Made by a program: the position numbers and the translations under genes. The notes under the pieces are model-generated. The model worked only from the letters and a program-made list of their open reading frames with translations. It made no database searches and was not told the origin of the DNA. From DATFLS01 sp964413425 (GTDB taxonomy: Bacteria > Fidelibacterota > JAANXI01), in contig CAYPST010000073.1 of the NCBI GenBank assembly GCA_964413425.1, forward strand, positions 1 through 20,931: a stretch of 20,931 nt of DNA, read 5' to 3'. Shown here in pieces: positions 1 to 8,270 of the stretch. Position 1 is the stretch's first letter; the number at the start of each line of letters is the position of its first letter.

Positions 1-128
1 CACCAAAATCTTGTTATTTTGTGCCTTGAGAAATTTTATGAATTATTCAGGTTAGGGAAATTATTAAAAGGAAGTTTACGTAATATATGGAGTATAATCA
101 AGCGTATTTGTCAGTATTTGTCAGTGGA

Positions 129-620
129 TCATCGGGCATATTCATCGTCACCCACCTCGATGATATCGATCCGCACTCGAGCCGTTCCATCTACCAGCAA
201 TCCAATTTTCCTGGCGGCACCATAGGACAGATCCAGCACACGGCCGGGAATAAAGGGGCCGCGATCATTAATGCGAACCAGCGTGGATTGATTACTCTTG
301 AGATTGGTTACCCGCACGACGGTATTAAACGGTAACGTCTTATGTGCTGCCGTGATACCGTACATATCGAAGGTTTCTCCATTGGCGGTCTGGCGTCCGT
401 GAAAATTCGGACCATAGTATGAAGCAACGCCGACAAACGATTCGCCGGGTCTGAATTTTGTGCTGAGTGAGGGCGGGGTTTCCGACTCGCGGGTTGAAGA
501 CGAAACCACAGCCGGTGATTCCGGAGTTTCCGGGGTGGAGGTGAACCGTGGTGCAGGAGCGCAGGTAAAGAGCATCCCTCCCCACACCAGTATCAGCAGA
601 CCGGTAAGCCCTTTATGCAT
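129..620 (-). CDS. rlpA: RlpA-family lipoprotein (septal ring lytic transglycosylase-like)
   Basis: This 163-residue protein has a short signal peptide ending in a lipobox-like LFTC with Cys20 as the probable lipid site; Thr just before the Cys is not the usual Gly, Ala or Ser. A Pro/Ser/Thr-rich linker (about 22-58) leads to an RlpA double-psi barrel (about 62-157) with GVASYYGPNFHGRQTANGE, AAHKTLPF and RINDRGPF. His93 and Asp119 match the positions known as catalytic in RlpA lytic transglycosylases, which cut denuded glycan strands at division sites. No SPOR domain follows, so septal targeting is uncertain. The ATG at 620 is preferred over an in-frame start at 659 because it starts the signal peptide directly and overlaps the pyrD stop by 8 bases, as elsewhere in this operon. 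It is the last gene of the operon. The 128 bases beyond it are A+T-rich, with a 10-base tandem repeat (GTATTTGTCA twice, 104-123) and no recognisable terminator. Confidence 0.88.
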   Translation of the reverse strand: MHKGLTGLLILVWGGMLFTCAPAPRFTSTPETPESPAVVSSSTRESETPPSLSTKFRPGESFVGVASYYGPNFHGRQTANGETFDMYGITAAHKTLPFNTVVRVTNLKSNQSTLVRINDRGPFIPGRVLDLSYGAARKIGLLVDGTARVRIDIIEVGDDEYAR

Positions 621-1535
621 GGGCCGCTCCGAGTATATCGGATATTTGTTCAATGTCATGTTCCTGAAGCCATGCTTCTATTTGCGGAATCAATTTCAGG
701 CCGATGCCGGGATCACGATAGTTCATAGTTCCAATCTCCACGGCAGACGCTCCGGCCATCAGAAACGCGATAACATCCTCCGCACTGCCAATTCCGCCGA
801 TCCCTATTATCGGCACATCAACGGTTTCGTATACTTTAAAGATCTGGGCTAATGCGATGGGCTGAATAGCCGGTCCCGATAATCCCCCGAAAATTGTGCT
901 GAGCACCGGGCGCTGCTTCTCGATATCAATGGCTGTTCCCACCAGGGTGTTCACCAGCGACACCATATCCGAACCAGCGTCCNNNNNNNNNNCACCGCCG
1001 CTTGCGCCATCTCTTCTATGGAAGTGACATTCGGGGATAACTTGGTGATTATCGGACGCCCGGTGAGCTTCCTCAATGCCGCGATCAGTCGCTCCAGATG
1101 GGGACAGGAAACACCGAATTCCATTCCCCCCTCTTTTACATTCGGACAGGATACATTGATTTCATAGGCATCGATGCCTGTTTCCGCATCCAGCAATTCC
1201 ATAATTTCACAATATTCTTCCAGCGTACTTCCGGCAATATTGACTATGATCACCGTTTCTTTTTCCCGGATGATAGGGAGTTTGTCCCGGATAAAAGCCT
1301 CCACGCCAATGTTGGCTAATCCGATGGAGTTCAGCATCCCGCTGGCGGTCTCGACTATCCGTGGCGGTGCATTCCCGTCACGGGGCCGCCTGGTTAACGA
1401 TTTGGTAACAATCCCACCGAATTCATTGATATCTACGTAATCCGGCAACTCATCACCATACCCGAAGGTCCCGCTGGCGGTCAGAATAGGATTGTTCAAT
1501 ACCAGATTCCCCATCTGTGTGCGGATATCAATCAT
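613..1535 (-). CDS. pyrD: Dihydroorotate dehydrogenase, class 1B catalytic subunit (interrupted by assembly gap)
   Basis: PyrD oxidises dihydroorotate to orotate in pyrimidine synthesis; class 1B enzymes pair with PyrK to pass electrons to NAD+. The N-terminal part starts MIDIRTQMGNLVLNNPILTA and carries TKSLTRRPRDGN (44-55), NVSCPN with the catalytic Cys130, and ITKLSPN. The C-terminal part carries DAGSDMVSLVNT, GGLSGPAI, IGIGGIGS and MAGASAVEIGT, the FMN phosphate site. The two parts lie in different frames only because ten N (983-992) stand in the middle. Allowing for the gap the length is about 307 residues, normal for the family. ATG at 1535 gives the standard N-terminus; another ATG at 1541 would add two residues. 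It overlaps pyrK by 8 bases at its start and rlpA by 8 bases at its end. I regard the gene as intact in the organism and broken only in the assembly. Confidence 0.93.
983..992. other. Assembly gap (10 N) inside pyrD
   Basis: Ten N separate two halves of pyrD. Reading frames on the two sides match only if the true number of missing bases is 2 modulo 3. The protein reads AQAAV before the gap and DAGSDMVSL after it. In this family the equivalent stretch is of the type AxAVExAGADGLSL, which leaves room for one missing residue, so two missing bases is the best fit. Ten N is then a placeholder, not a measured length. Confidence 0.85.
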
Positions 1536-2340
1536 TGGCATTGCCTGGTTGATCCGTGAATGCGAGCATTTCCGCATTGAAAATGGGCCCATCTTTGCAC
1601 ACCAGTGCATATTTTTTATGCGGAGGTTTTTGTTCAATCGCACATCCCTGGCATAAACCAATGCCACATGCCATTTCCCGCTCAATCGATAATTCGAGCG
1701 GAATGTTGTGGGCCTGGCAGACAGACGCAACTTGCGCCATCATGGGTTCCGGGCCACAGGAATACGCGACAAATCTCTGATGCTCGTCCGATTCGTCAAG
1801 GTACCGCTGGAGGTGATCGGTTACCAGCCCCTGAGATCCGAGCGTACCATCATCGGTGGTTAAGTAAAGTTCAGCTGCTGAATCGTCGAGGTAATAGTGT
1901 TCTTCCTTTGTGACCGCGCCCATAAACAAGACCGGTGAAATTCCCTGGTTAACAAAGTAATCCCGCAATATAATCAACGGTGCGAATCCCAAACCGCCGC
2001 CTATTAACAGCGGAGTCGCTCCGGCTTCAATATCCACGGTAAAAGAGTTGCCAAGCGGTCCGATAATATCTGCGGTGTCGCCCGGCTGGAAAGCAGCCAT
2101 CTGTTTTGTTCCCATCCCGATTGCCTTATAAATGATCTCGATGATATCGCCGGAGATGCGCGCGATACTGAAAGGGCGGCGCCAGAGTGGCAATCCCTGG
2201 GGATTGGTCTGGATATTTATAAATTGCCCGGGCTGATGTTCGCGGGCGATTGATGGTGTTTTCAACTGCAATTCAAAGATCTGCTGTGCGATTTCGTCAT
2301 TGGAATAGACAGGAGCCTGTTCAAGATAAATTTTACTCAT
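1528..2340 (-). CDS. pyrK: Dihydroorotate dehydrogenase electron-transfer subunit
   Basis: PyrK is the FAD and 2Fe-2S partner of class 1B PyrD and moves electrons to NAD+. Numbering from the upstream GTG at 2346, the sequence shows the FAD-binding RRPFS (56-60), the nucleotide-binding GGGLGFAPL (116-124), SCGPEPMM (196-203) and a C-terminal 2Fe-2S site with Cys227, Cys232, Cys235 and Cys250 (CGIGLCQGC and VCKDG). Length, about 270 residues, is normal. The start is not settled: ATG at 2340 is used here, but GTG at 2346 has AGGT at 9 bases, a better spacing. The gene overlaps pyrD by 8 bases and lies 65 bases after the TPR lipoprotein gene. The adjacent pair pyrK-pyrD marks the NAD-linked form of the enzyme. 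Confidence 0.94.
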   Translation of the reverse strand: MSKIYLEQAPVYSNDEIAQQIFELQLKTPSIAREHQPGQFINIQTNPQGLPLWRRPFSIARISGDIIEIIYKAIGMGTKQMAAFQPGDTADIIGPLGNSFTVDIEAGATPLLIGGGLGFAPLIILRDYFVNQGISPVLFMGAVTKEEHYYLDDSAAELYLTTDDGTLGSQGLVTDHLQRYLDESDEHQRFVAYSCGPEPMMAQVASVCQAHNIPLELSIEREMACGIGLCQGCAIEQKPPHKKYALVCKDGPIFNAEMLAFTDQPGNAND

Positions 2341-2405
2341 ATTCACATGTGTTGTACCTGGAATTGAATTGGGATACCGATTCGTGGTGATTGCTGACAG
2401 AAATT

Positions 2406-4394
2406 CTATCTCAGAAGTTTCTCTGGTTCCCTGGAGTCCGTTTCCGGTTGCTGCTGCTCATTTAATGGCTTATCCGGTTCTTCAAGCCTCTGGTCTATCC
2501 GGGGCTCTTTTGAGTTTGCAGGTGTTTCTCCGGATTCGACAAGTTCGGCACTGTTTTCAAGCGTGACCTTAATTCGTTGCAGATCTTTCAGTTTGGCGCT
2601 GGCTTCTGATGTCAGGGTGTGGTCGGGATATCTTTGCTGAAATCGTTGGTACATGGTGAGGGCGGAATCCAGATTCATCAGCTGATTTTCATAGACCCAT
2701 CCCAGAGCAAATAAGGACTTCGCACCATACCAGGTTTCCGGAAAATTCCGGTGTATCCGGTGTAATACGGCGACAGCCTGGCTGAATTGTCCTTGCATCA
2801 TCAGAGAGTCCGCTATTTGGTATTGCTCATTCACCTGCTGGGGATCATGTGCAGCGAAGTTGCTTTTCTCCTTCAAGGCTGCCGATGTATCCTGCAGAGA
2901 GCGTGCGGCCAGTGTGTTGGGATATTGTTGAATGATTTTTTCTTGTATTTGCCGTGCACGATCTGGCTGGTTGAAAATATGCTCGTAAGTGTATGCCTGC
3001 AACAGAGAAGCCTTTGCACTGCTGGCCTGATCGGCGGCAAGGGCGAGAATCGTATCTGTCAGGGCCATTCCCCGGGAGGGGTTTTGCAGATCAAAAACAT
3101 ATAATTCCGCCTCTTCGTACAGCGTGTTAACATAATCGGATTTTTGAGAAAGGGTATCGGTATCCAGCAGCCAGGAATACACCGCGTAGGGCAAGGTGTT
3201 TTTATTCGACTTCAGGGCATCGGCCAGCTCCTTTTCCGCATTCAGGTCGGGGTTTCCGCTGGTAGTGGCAGAAGGATTGCCTGCCTGGTATGCTTCGATA
3301 AATTGTTTCTCGAACGTCTCACGGGATTCCCGTACTTCCTCGAGTCGGTTAATTATGGTGACCTTTTCATTCGCCAGATCTTGATATGGTGAGTTCCGCT
3401 GGGCGCGGGGAACCTGCCGATAGCTTGCTTTGGCATCGGAATACTGCATCCGGTGATATGCAAGCTCTCCCAGCAGATAATAGGCATGTGCCGCCGCCTC
3501 AGTCCGTTGATGAGTAGTGGTCACATATTGATAGGCTTCGATGGCGTTCGACGTATCACCCGTAAACTCGTACAGGAGCCCCCGTTCAACTTCCAATTCC
3601 GGCCAGAAATCCTGAAATTCCTCATTTGCCAGCATGAGGGAAATCTCTTCACGCGCACGGGAATAATCGCCCTTTTTTCGGTAGAGCTGGGACAGTTGGA
3701 AATCGATTTGTCTGTCAAATTGGGGTTTTTTTGTAAATTGGGCTGCTTGCAGATAGAATCGTTCCGCTTCTTCATACCGGTTCTCGTCTTCGGCCCATCT
3801 GGCCGTTCGCCATGCTGCGTCCGCTTTAATTTCCGTATCGTTGGAAATCTCAATCGCCGAATTGATCGCTTCCAGCATTGCCTCCGCATTTGATTCAACT
3901 CTGTGCAAGTCAGCCAGCGTGAGATAGGCCTGGGCTTTGATTTCCTGATCGTCGCATTCGCCAAGGAGCTGTTCGATCTCCTGCGTGGCAAGGATGTATT
4001 CTTCAGATTCAAGATAAGTTTTCCCGAGATACAGACGGGCTTCCTGCGAGTACTCACTATTGGGCTGTTCAGTCAGCAGACGGTCTAAATACTCCCGGGC
4101 GGATGTGTATTCTTCCAAAAAATAATATGACTTGCCGATCAACAGATACGCGTCATCCACATATTTCGAATCCCCATATTCCGCCAGGATTTTCTTGCCC
4201 TTGGTCACCGCTTCCCGGAAATATTGATTGGTTTGCCCGGTATTGCGCACGCCCTCCCGCTCACTCGTCCGGTATGACTGGTACCCGTCGTTATAGGCTG
4301 ACTTCGCGTTATACACCGTATTAAAATAGGCACACGAGGTGAACAGGGCTCCCAGGAATATGAGGAGCGCAGGAATTTTTATGAATCTAACCAT
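2406..4394 (-). CDS. Large TPR-repeat lipoprotein
   Basis: The 662-residue product starts with a signal peptide and lipobox-like region ending in Cys21 (FTSC), followed by AYFNTVYNAK, a start I associate with FCB-group TPR lipoproteins. The body is almost wholly helical tetratricopeptide repeats. Typical pieces are AYLLIGKSYYFLEEYTSARE, EARLYLGKTYLESEEY, AHAYYLLGELAYHRMQYSDA and, near the C-terminus, SLFALGWVYENQLMNLDSA. The last 60 residues or so are charged and rich in Glu, Pro and Gln, probably disordered. Such proteins sit on the outer membrane facing the periplasm and act as scaffolds; some resemble BamD or YbgF in repeat layout, but I see nothing that fixes a partner. The ATG at 4394 overlaps the sirtuin stop by 16 bases, so translation is probably coupled. 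Function unknown beyond protein binding. Confidence 0.85.
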   Translation of the reverse strand: MVRFIKIPALLIFLGALFTSCAYFNTVYNAKSAYNDGYQSYRTSEREGVRNTGQTNQYFREAVTKGKKILAEYGDSKYVDDAYLLIGKSYYFLEEYTSAREYLDRLLTEQPNSEYSQEARLYLGKTYLESEEYILATQEIEQLLGECDDQEIKAQAYLTLADLHRVESNAEAMLEAINSAIEISNDTEIKADAAWRTARWAEDENRYEEAERFYLQAAQFTKKPQFDRQIDFQLSQLYRKKGDYSRAREEISLMLANEEFQDFWPELEVERGLLYEFTGDTSNAIEAYQYVTTTHQRTEAAAHAYYLLGELAYHRMQYSDAKASYRQVPRAQRNSPYQDLANEKVTIINRLEEVRESRETFEKQFIEAYQAGNPSATTSGNPDLNAEKELADALKSNKNTLPYAVYSWLLDTDTLSQKSDYVNTLYEEAELYVFDLQNPSRGMALTDTILALAADQASSAKASLLQAYTYEHIFNQPDRARQIQEKIIQQYPNTLAARSLQDTSAALKEKSNFAAHDPQQVNEQYQIADSLMMQGQFSQAVAVLHRIHRNFPETWYGAKSLFALGWVYENQLMNLDSALTMYQRFQQRYPDHTLTSEASAKLKDLQRIKVTLENSAELVESGETPANSKEPRIDQRLEEPDKPLNEQQQPETDSREPEKLLR

Positions 4395-5179
4395 AACCTA
4401 TACTGTCTGAGTAATTCAGGTAATGCTTTTCCAGATTCTAACCGCACTGTTTCATCGGCAATCAATGAAATATCGGTATGTTCGGGATTGATTTCAACCA
4501 AATAGGCATGATGATTTTTTGCGGTCCGCGGTAATTCCGCAGCCGGATAGACCACGGCCGACGTTCCGATAGAGAACATCACGTCAGCTGCGGCTGCGTG
4601 ATGTTCTGCTTCTTGGATAGTCTCGAAAGGCAATGGTTCCCCGAACCAGACCACATCGGGACGGATGAGTCCGCCGCATTCGTCACAGGTCGGTGCGCCA
4701 TTCTGCCGTTTCATATTCTTGTAATCATACCGTTTGCTGCACTCAATACAATAATTACGATAAATGTTCCCATGGAGTTCGATCACATTCGAACTGCCGG
4801 CTTTTTGGTGAAGCCCGTCGACGTTTTGGGTGATAATGGTGACATATTGAAACAAATTCTCCAGCGCTGCCAGCATATAATGGCCGGGATTGGGCTTCAC
4901 GTTTTCAATAATTTCCCGACGATGCTCATACCATTCCGAGACAAGATCCGGATTTTCCATAAAGGCATTAAAATTCGCCAGTTCTTCCGGATTAAATTTC
5001 TGCCATAGTCCCTCCTCACCACGAAAGGTGGGGATACCACTCTCGGCGGAAATTCCGGCGCCGGTAAGAGCCACCACATGCTTGGCTTTGGATAAGATCT
5101 CGAAGGTCAGCGGATCGAATTGCATCTCTGCCTTACTCATTTTCCCCTGAATCAATTTCCGGATATATTTCCGCACCAT
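4379..5179 (-). CDS. cobB: NAD-dependent protein deacylase, class III sirtuin (CobB/SIRT5-like)
   Basis: Sirtuins remove acyl groups from lysines using NAD+. The protein has GAGISAESGIPTFRG (40-54) and TQNVDGLH (118-124) for NAD, catalytic His136 in ELHGNIY, and a four-Cys zinc site (Cys144, Cys147, Cys165, Cys168). It carries Tyr84 and Arg87 in EWYEHRR, the YxxR signature that in SIRT5 and bacterial CobB binds the carboxylate of succinyl- or malonyl-lysine, so desuccinylase/demalonylase activity is the likely main or additional role. No signal peptide, hence cytoplasmic. Start choice is open: ATG at 5179 lies 9 bases after the previous stop; ATG at 5140 and at 5125 (AAGG at 5 bases) are alternatives, and the core domain begins only around residue 30. 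It sits mid-operon between a secreted amidohydrolase-like gene and a lipoprotein gene, with no visible functional link. Confidence 0.93.
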   Translation of the reverse strand: MVRKYIRKLIQGKMSKAEMQFDPLTFEILSKAKHVVALTGAGISAESGIPTFRGEEGLWQKFNPEELANFNAFMENPDLVSEWYEHRREIIENVKPNPGHYMLAALENLFQYVTIITQNVDGLHQKAGSSNVIELHGNIYRNYCIECSKRYDYKNMKRQNGAPTCDECGGLIRPDVVWFGEPLPFETIQEAEHHAAAADVMFSIGTSAVVYPAAELPRTAKNHHAYLVEINPEHTDISLIADETVRLESGKALPELLRQYRLWLDS

Positions 5180-5188
5180 GCTTTGTTA

Positions 5189-6418
5189 TCACCGTGCCTC
5201 AGTCACCACCTCGCCGTTCACGATCACAATGTCCGGCACTGACTGCACTTCAAGCGGCGGATCGCTGAAGATATTCAAATCAGCATCTTTGCCTACTTCT
5301 ATTGTCCCCAGCCGATCCTCCACTCCCAGCATTTCCGCAGGATACACGGTAATACTGCGTAACGCCTCCTCTCCGGAAATATTGAGTCGTTGCAGGATGG
5401 CCGCCTGATACAGGAGATTACGAATACCACCGGAGCCATCGATACCAAAATCATTCACCAGGATCTGGGTGCGAAACTTCCGCGTGAATAGATTCCGGAG
5501 CAATTCGAATTCAATCGGCGCCATCCATTGCTGAAGAGCAGAATGCTCTACCGGTCCGGGAATAAAATCTATCGCTCGCCCCATAAAGCGTTCCATCATT
5601 TGATCCATGCCTCCCATATTAACAAATATGGGATGTAAATCAAAATCTTCATACAGAGATATTCCCCGCTCTATTTCGGTGGGAGTCCGGGCATAAATCA
5701 TCACTGGGATTTCCTGATTGAGTGCCTTCAACAATACTTCCATATGCCCGGAAATTCTCTCATTCGAGGTGGGTCCTGCACCGTTTTCTCTGGACCGCTT
5801 CAATTCCAATGCGCGCTGCAGATTGGTCCGGATCTCGAGGATCGCCTCCACTTCCGAAGCCAGACTGCGTTCCCGCCCTACCAAAGAAGTTACCTGTTCT
5901 TGAATGAGAAAGACACTCAACGCACTGGCCCGGTTGACAATCCGATCCCGGAAGCTGGTCCCGTCGGTTTTAATCAATACTCCAACCCCGGGAATTGGAC
6001 GTTTGGAATAGGGCATCACGTTGACGGTCGTAATCCCGTGGAGACTGGCCTCCGCAAACCCGGGATTCGTGAGATCCAGCTGGTCAATGACCCGGTAGCC
6101 TGGTGTTACCAGAGCCCGGGCTGAATCTGCGGTAAAGTGCTCCTGTACCAGTCCGACAGTGGAATGAGCCACAATAAACCCCGGGGTGATATATTTATCA
6201 GTGGCGTCCAGCTGCAGTGCCGTGCTCGGTATATCTAACCGGCGTCCGATATAGGTGATCTTGCCGTTTTCAATCCGGATAATCCCGTTGTCAATGGTCT
6301 TCCCGGTCATAGTCAAAATAGTGCCTCCGACGATAAAGAAGGCCTCTCCTCTGACCGTAAGAGGCAACAACAGCAGCGGAAGCAGCAGCCAGCAGAGTAT
6401 TATTCTTCTGTATTCCAT
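5189..6418 (-). CDS. Secreted amidohydrolase-fold protein lacking the HxH metal motif (copy 1)
   Basis: A strongly hydrophobic signal peptide (1-24, with a Leu-rich core) precedes a 409-residue amidohydrolase-superfamily protein. Family features are the N-terminal beta-sandwich strands (GGTILTMTG, DNGIIRIENGKITYIG), the strand-1 region TPGFIVAHSTVGL, and the C-terminal return TVYPAEMLGVEDRLGTIEVGKDADLNIF. In active members strand 1 reads DAHxH; here it reads VAHST (His85-Ser86-Thr87), so the second metal-binding His is missing, and the mid-barrel AHAxG-type His motif is not seen. I infer a periplasmic protein that either lost hydrolase activity or uses a different metal site. The stop lies 9 bases before the sirtuin ATG. 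There is no Shine-Dalgarno before its own ATG, but it overlaps the previous gene by 19 bases, so it is probably translated by coupling. Paralogue of its upstream neighbour. Confidence 0.82.
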   Translation of the reverse strand: MEYRRIILCWLLLPLLLLPLTVRGEAFFIVGGTILTMTGKTIDNGIIRIENGKITYIGRRLDIPSTALQLDATDKYITPGFIVAHSTVGLVQEHFTADSARALVTPGYRVIDQLDLTNPGFAEASLHGITTVNVMPYSKRPIPGVGVLIKTDGTSFRDRIVNRASALSVFLIQEQVTSLVGRERSLASEVEAILEIRTNLQRALELKRSRENGAGPTSNERISGHMEVLLKALNQEIPVMIYARTPTEIERGISLYEDFDLHPIFVNMGGMDQMMERFMGRAIDFIPGPVEHSALQQWMAPIEFELLRNLFTRKFRTQILVNDFGIDGSGGIRNLLYQAAILQRLNISGEEALRSITVYPAEMLGVEDRLGTIEVGKDADLNIFSDPPLEVQSVPDIVIVNGEVVTEAR

Positions 6419-7596
6419 AGGAGGTGTCCGTTCACAATTGTCAGGAAAACCTTACTCCGGACGTCCAGAGGCGGAAGATTAAAGACCACCAGATTTGCCG
6501 GAGCGCCCTTCTCGATTGTACCGAGCCGCGAATGCGGCAGCAAATACCTTCCGGGATTCGCAGTGATCGCGGCAATCGCCTGAGATTCCGATATCCCATA
6601 CTGCGGTAACTTCCTGATGTTATCTAAAAGTGATGGCGGTTCCGCGACCGGGTGAAATGAGCCGACGGTATACTCGACACCAATCTCTGTCAGCCTGGAC
6701 GGGATTGAGTAATAGCGATTACTTTCAGACTCGACGGCAAACAAACTTGGGCCAAGTATCAGGTGAGGCATATCCCTGGTAATCTCGTCTTCACTGCTCA
6801 TATCAAATGCTTCCACGATATGGTGTAACCGACCGTAGTACCGGGGATTTTGGAGGGAGTGTAATGACTCGCTCACCTGCAGAAAATTCACTGCACTGTC
6901 CACCAGGATATATAGCGGGATGTTGTGTTGTATTGCATGCCTTACAGGAGTAGTACGCCCGAAGGACACGCCCTGGGGAGCAGGCGATGAGCCATCCCGG
7001 AGGGCATTCCGGAACTGGTATGAACGCTTCAGTATCTCCCCGGATAGGTTTTGATGATCTCTCAAAGGAAGACGGAAAGGCCCGGACAGCGAGATCTGCA
7101 GGTCCAGAGTATCCGCTGCGACCACCGGTCCTCCCAGGGAATCCGGGAGAAGATGCACCAGTGCTGAATATCCACTGAACAGAGAATCCGCTGGCGGTCG
7201 CAATGCAATTGTGGTGATACCTGCATATAAAGCAGTCAGAATATCGGAATTCTCCGGGTAAAAATATTCGAGTACGGAACCGGGATGGTCGGTCGGGATC
7301 CGGGAAGAGTGCAAGCCGAGTCCGGAATGGGCGTCAATGAAACCCGGCAGGACATACCCGCCCTCGAGATCAATGATTTCTCCCTGCTCTTGCTCTACTG
7401 ATATCCGGTCAGAAACGGCAATAATCTCGCCATTCGCAATCTGTACAAAACCGTCTGTTATAACGCCCTGGCTTGTCATGGTATAGACGGTGCAGTTCAC
7501 GAAGGTAATAGGCTCTGCCTGGGCAGAGAGAGAAAGAACTCCTATCAGAAATACTCCCGAGAACGCCGTCCGGATTCTATTGCTAATCTCTCTCAA
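6400..7596 (-). CDS. Secreted amidohydrolase-fold protein lacking the HxH metal motif (copy 2)
   Basis: First gene of the seven-gene operon. A signal peptide (cleavage probably after SAQA, residue 27) precedes a 398-residue amidohydrolase-like protein: VNCTVYTMTSQGVITDGFVQIANGEI, then LPGFIDAHSGLGL, and at the end ITANPGRYLLPHSRLGTIEKGAPANL. Strand 1 keeps Asp89-Ala-His90 but has Ser-Gly where active enzymes have x-His, so half of the metal-binding HxH is lost, as in its neighbour. The start is TTG at 7596: an in-frame TAG lies four codons upstream, and no ATG occurs before the signal peptide. It overlaps the next gene by 19 bases. Likely a periplasmic or surface partner of its paralogue. Substrate unknown. 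Confidence 0.8.
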   Translation of the reverse strand: MREISNRIRTAFSGVFLIGVLSLSAQAEPITFVNCTVYTMTSQGVITDGFVQIANGEIIAVSDRISVEQEQGEIIDLEGGYVLPGFIDAHSGLGLHSSRIPTDHPGSVLEYFYPENSDILTALYAGITTIALRPPADSLFSGYSALVHLLPDSLGGPVVAADTLDLQISLSGPFRLPLRDHQNLSGEILKRSYQFRNALRDGSSPAPQGVSFGRTTPVRHAIQHNIPLYILVDSAVNFLQVSESLHSLQNPRYYGRLHHIVEAFDMSSEDEITRDMPHLILGPSLFAVESESNRYYSIPSRLTEIGVEYTVGSFHPVAEPPSLLDNIRKLPQYGISESQAIAAITANPGRYLLPHSRLGTIEKGAPANLVVFNLPPLDVRSKVFLTIVNGHLLWNTEE

Positions 7597-8270
7597 GAGA
7601 CGATTGCCCTATTTCCTGGGTTCATACAATCGATTCTCAGCTCCCCCGGCATATCGAGATGAACAAATACCATCGCGTTAATCACCTTGTACCGAATGCA
7701 CCACGATTAATACAAACACATAAATCATACCAACCAGAATAAGTTTAAAAAGTAAATAAGTTCTATAATTTAATTGCAAATTTTTAGCATGGCAATGGAT
7801 CAATCATGCGGTTTTCTGAGTCAACATATCCGGAAAAATGATCGGAGCCATTGTTACCGTGTCAGAACTGTCAATTCAATTCACAGAGGTGTATCAAGGT
7901 CCCATAAGATGATTTCATCCCCGCTCTGGTATTAAGAAGTGATCTGAAAAAGCGTAGACATGATTCCGCATGGACTAACAAAAGTACAAGAATCCTGCCT
8001 CCGACGAATCATAGTTCGGAGTACAATTCCAACATGTGCTCATCCGATCATCCGTTTGTTCGGCAACCGCAGAAGCCGGAGCGTTCATTCGGTTCTGAGG
8101 TTTCAGATAGCATCACCCCGTGTATGAGCGGAAAATTTATCTTCGAATCGAAAAACTTTCCGGACATTATCCATTCGACAGTTCGCCAGAAAGAAAATCA
8201 CGTAACCGGGGTTCCTGAAAGAGAAGATAAATCTGGCCGAGTTGATGTTATTTCGAGAGAAATATTCCGG
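7597..8270. other. Intergenic region upstream of the seven-gene operon
   Basis: These 674 bases lie between the diguanylate cyclase gene (ending at 8271) and the TTG start of the operon at 7596, both on the minus strand, so the operon promoter should be here. The part 7690-7790 is clearly A+T-rich, and read on the minus strand it includes TTGCAA and several TA-rich hexamers, but no pair at 16-18 bases convinces me. Open frames here lack family features and a ribosome site. I see no terminator hairpin with a T-run after the cyclase gene. Confidence 0.5.

Noticed and set aside
613..1535. pyrD as a true pseudogene
   Set aside because: The only interruption is the N run, all catalytic motifs are intact on both sides, and gene overlaps with pyrK and rlpA are kept.
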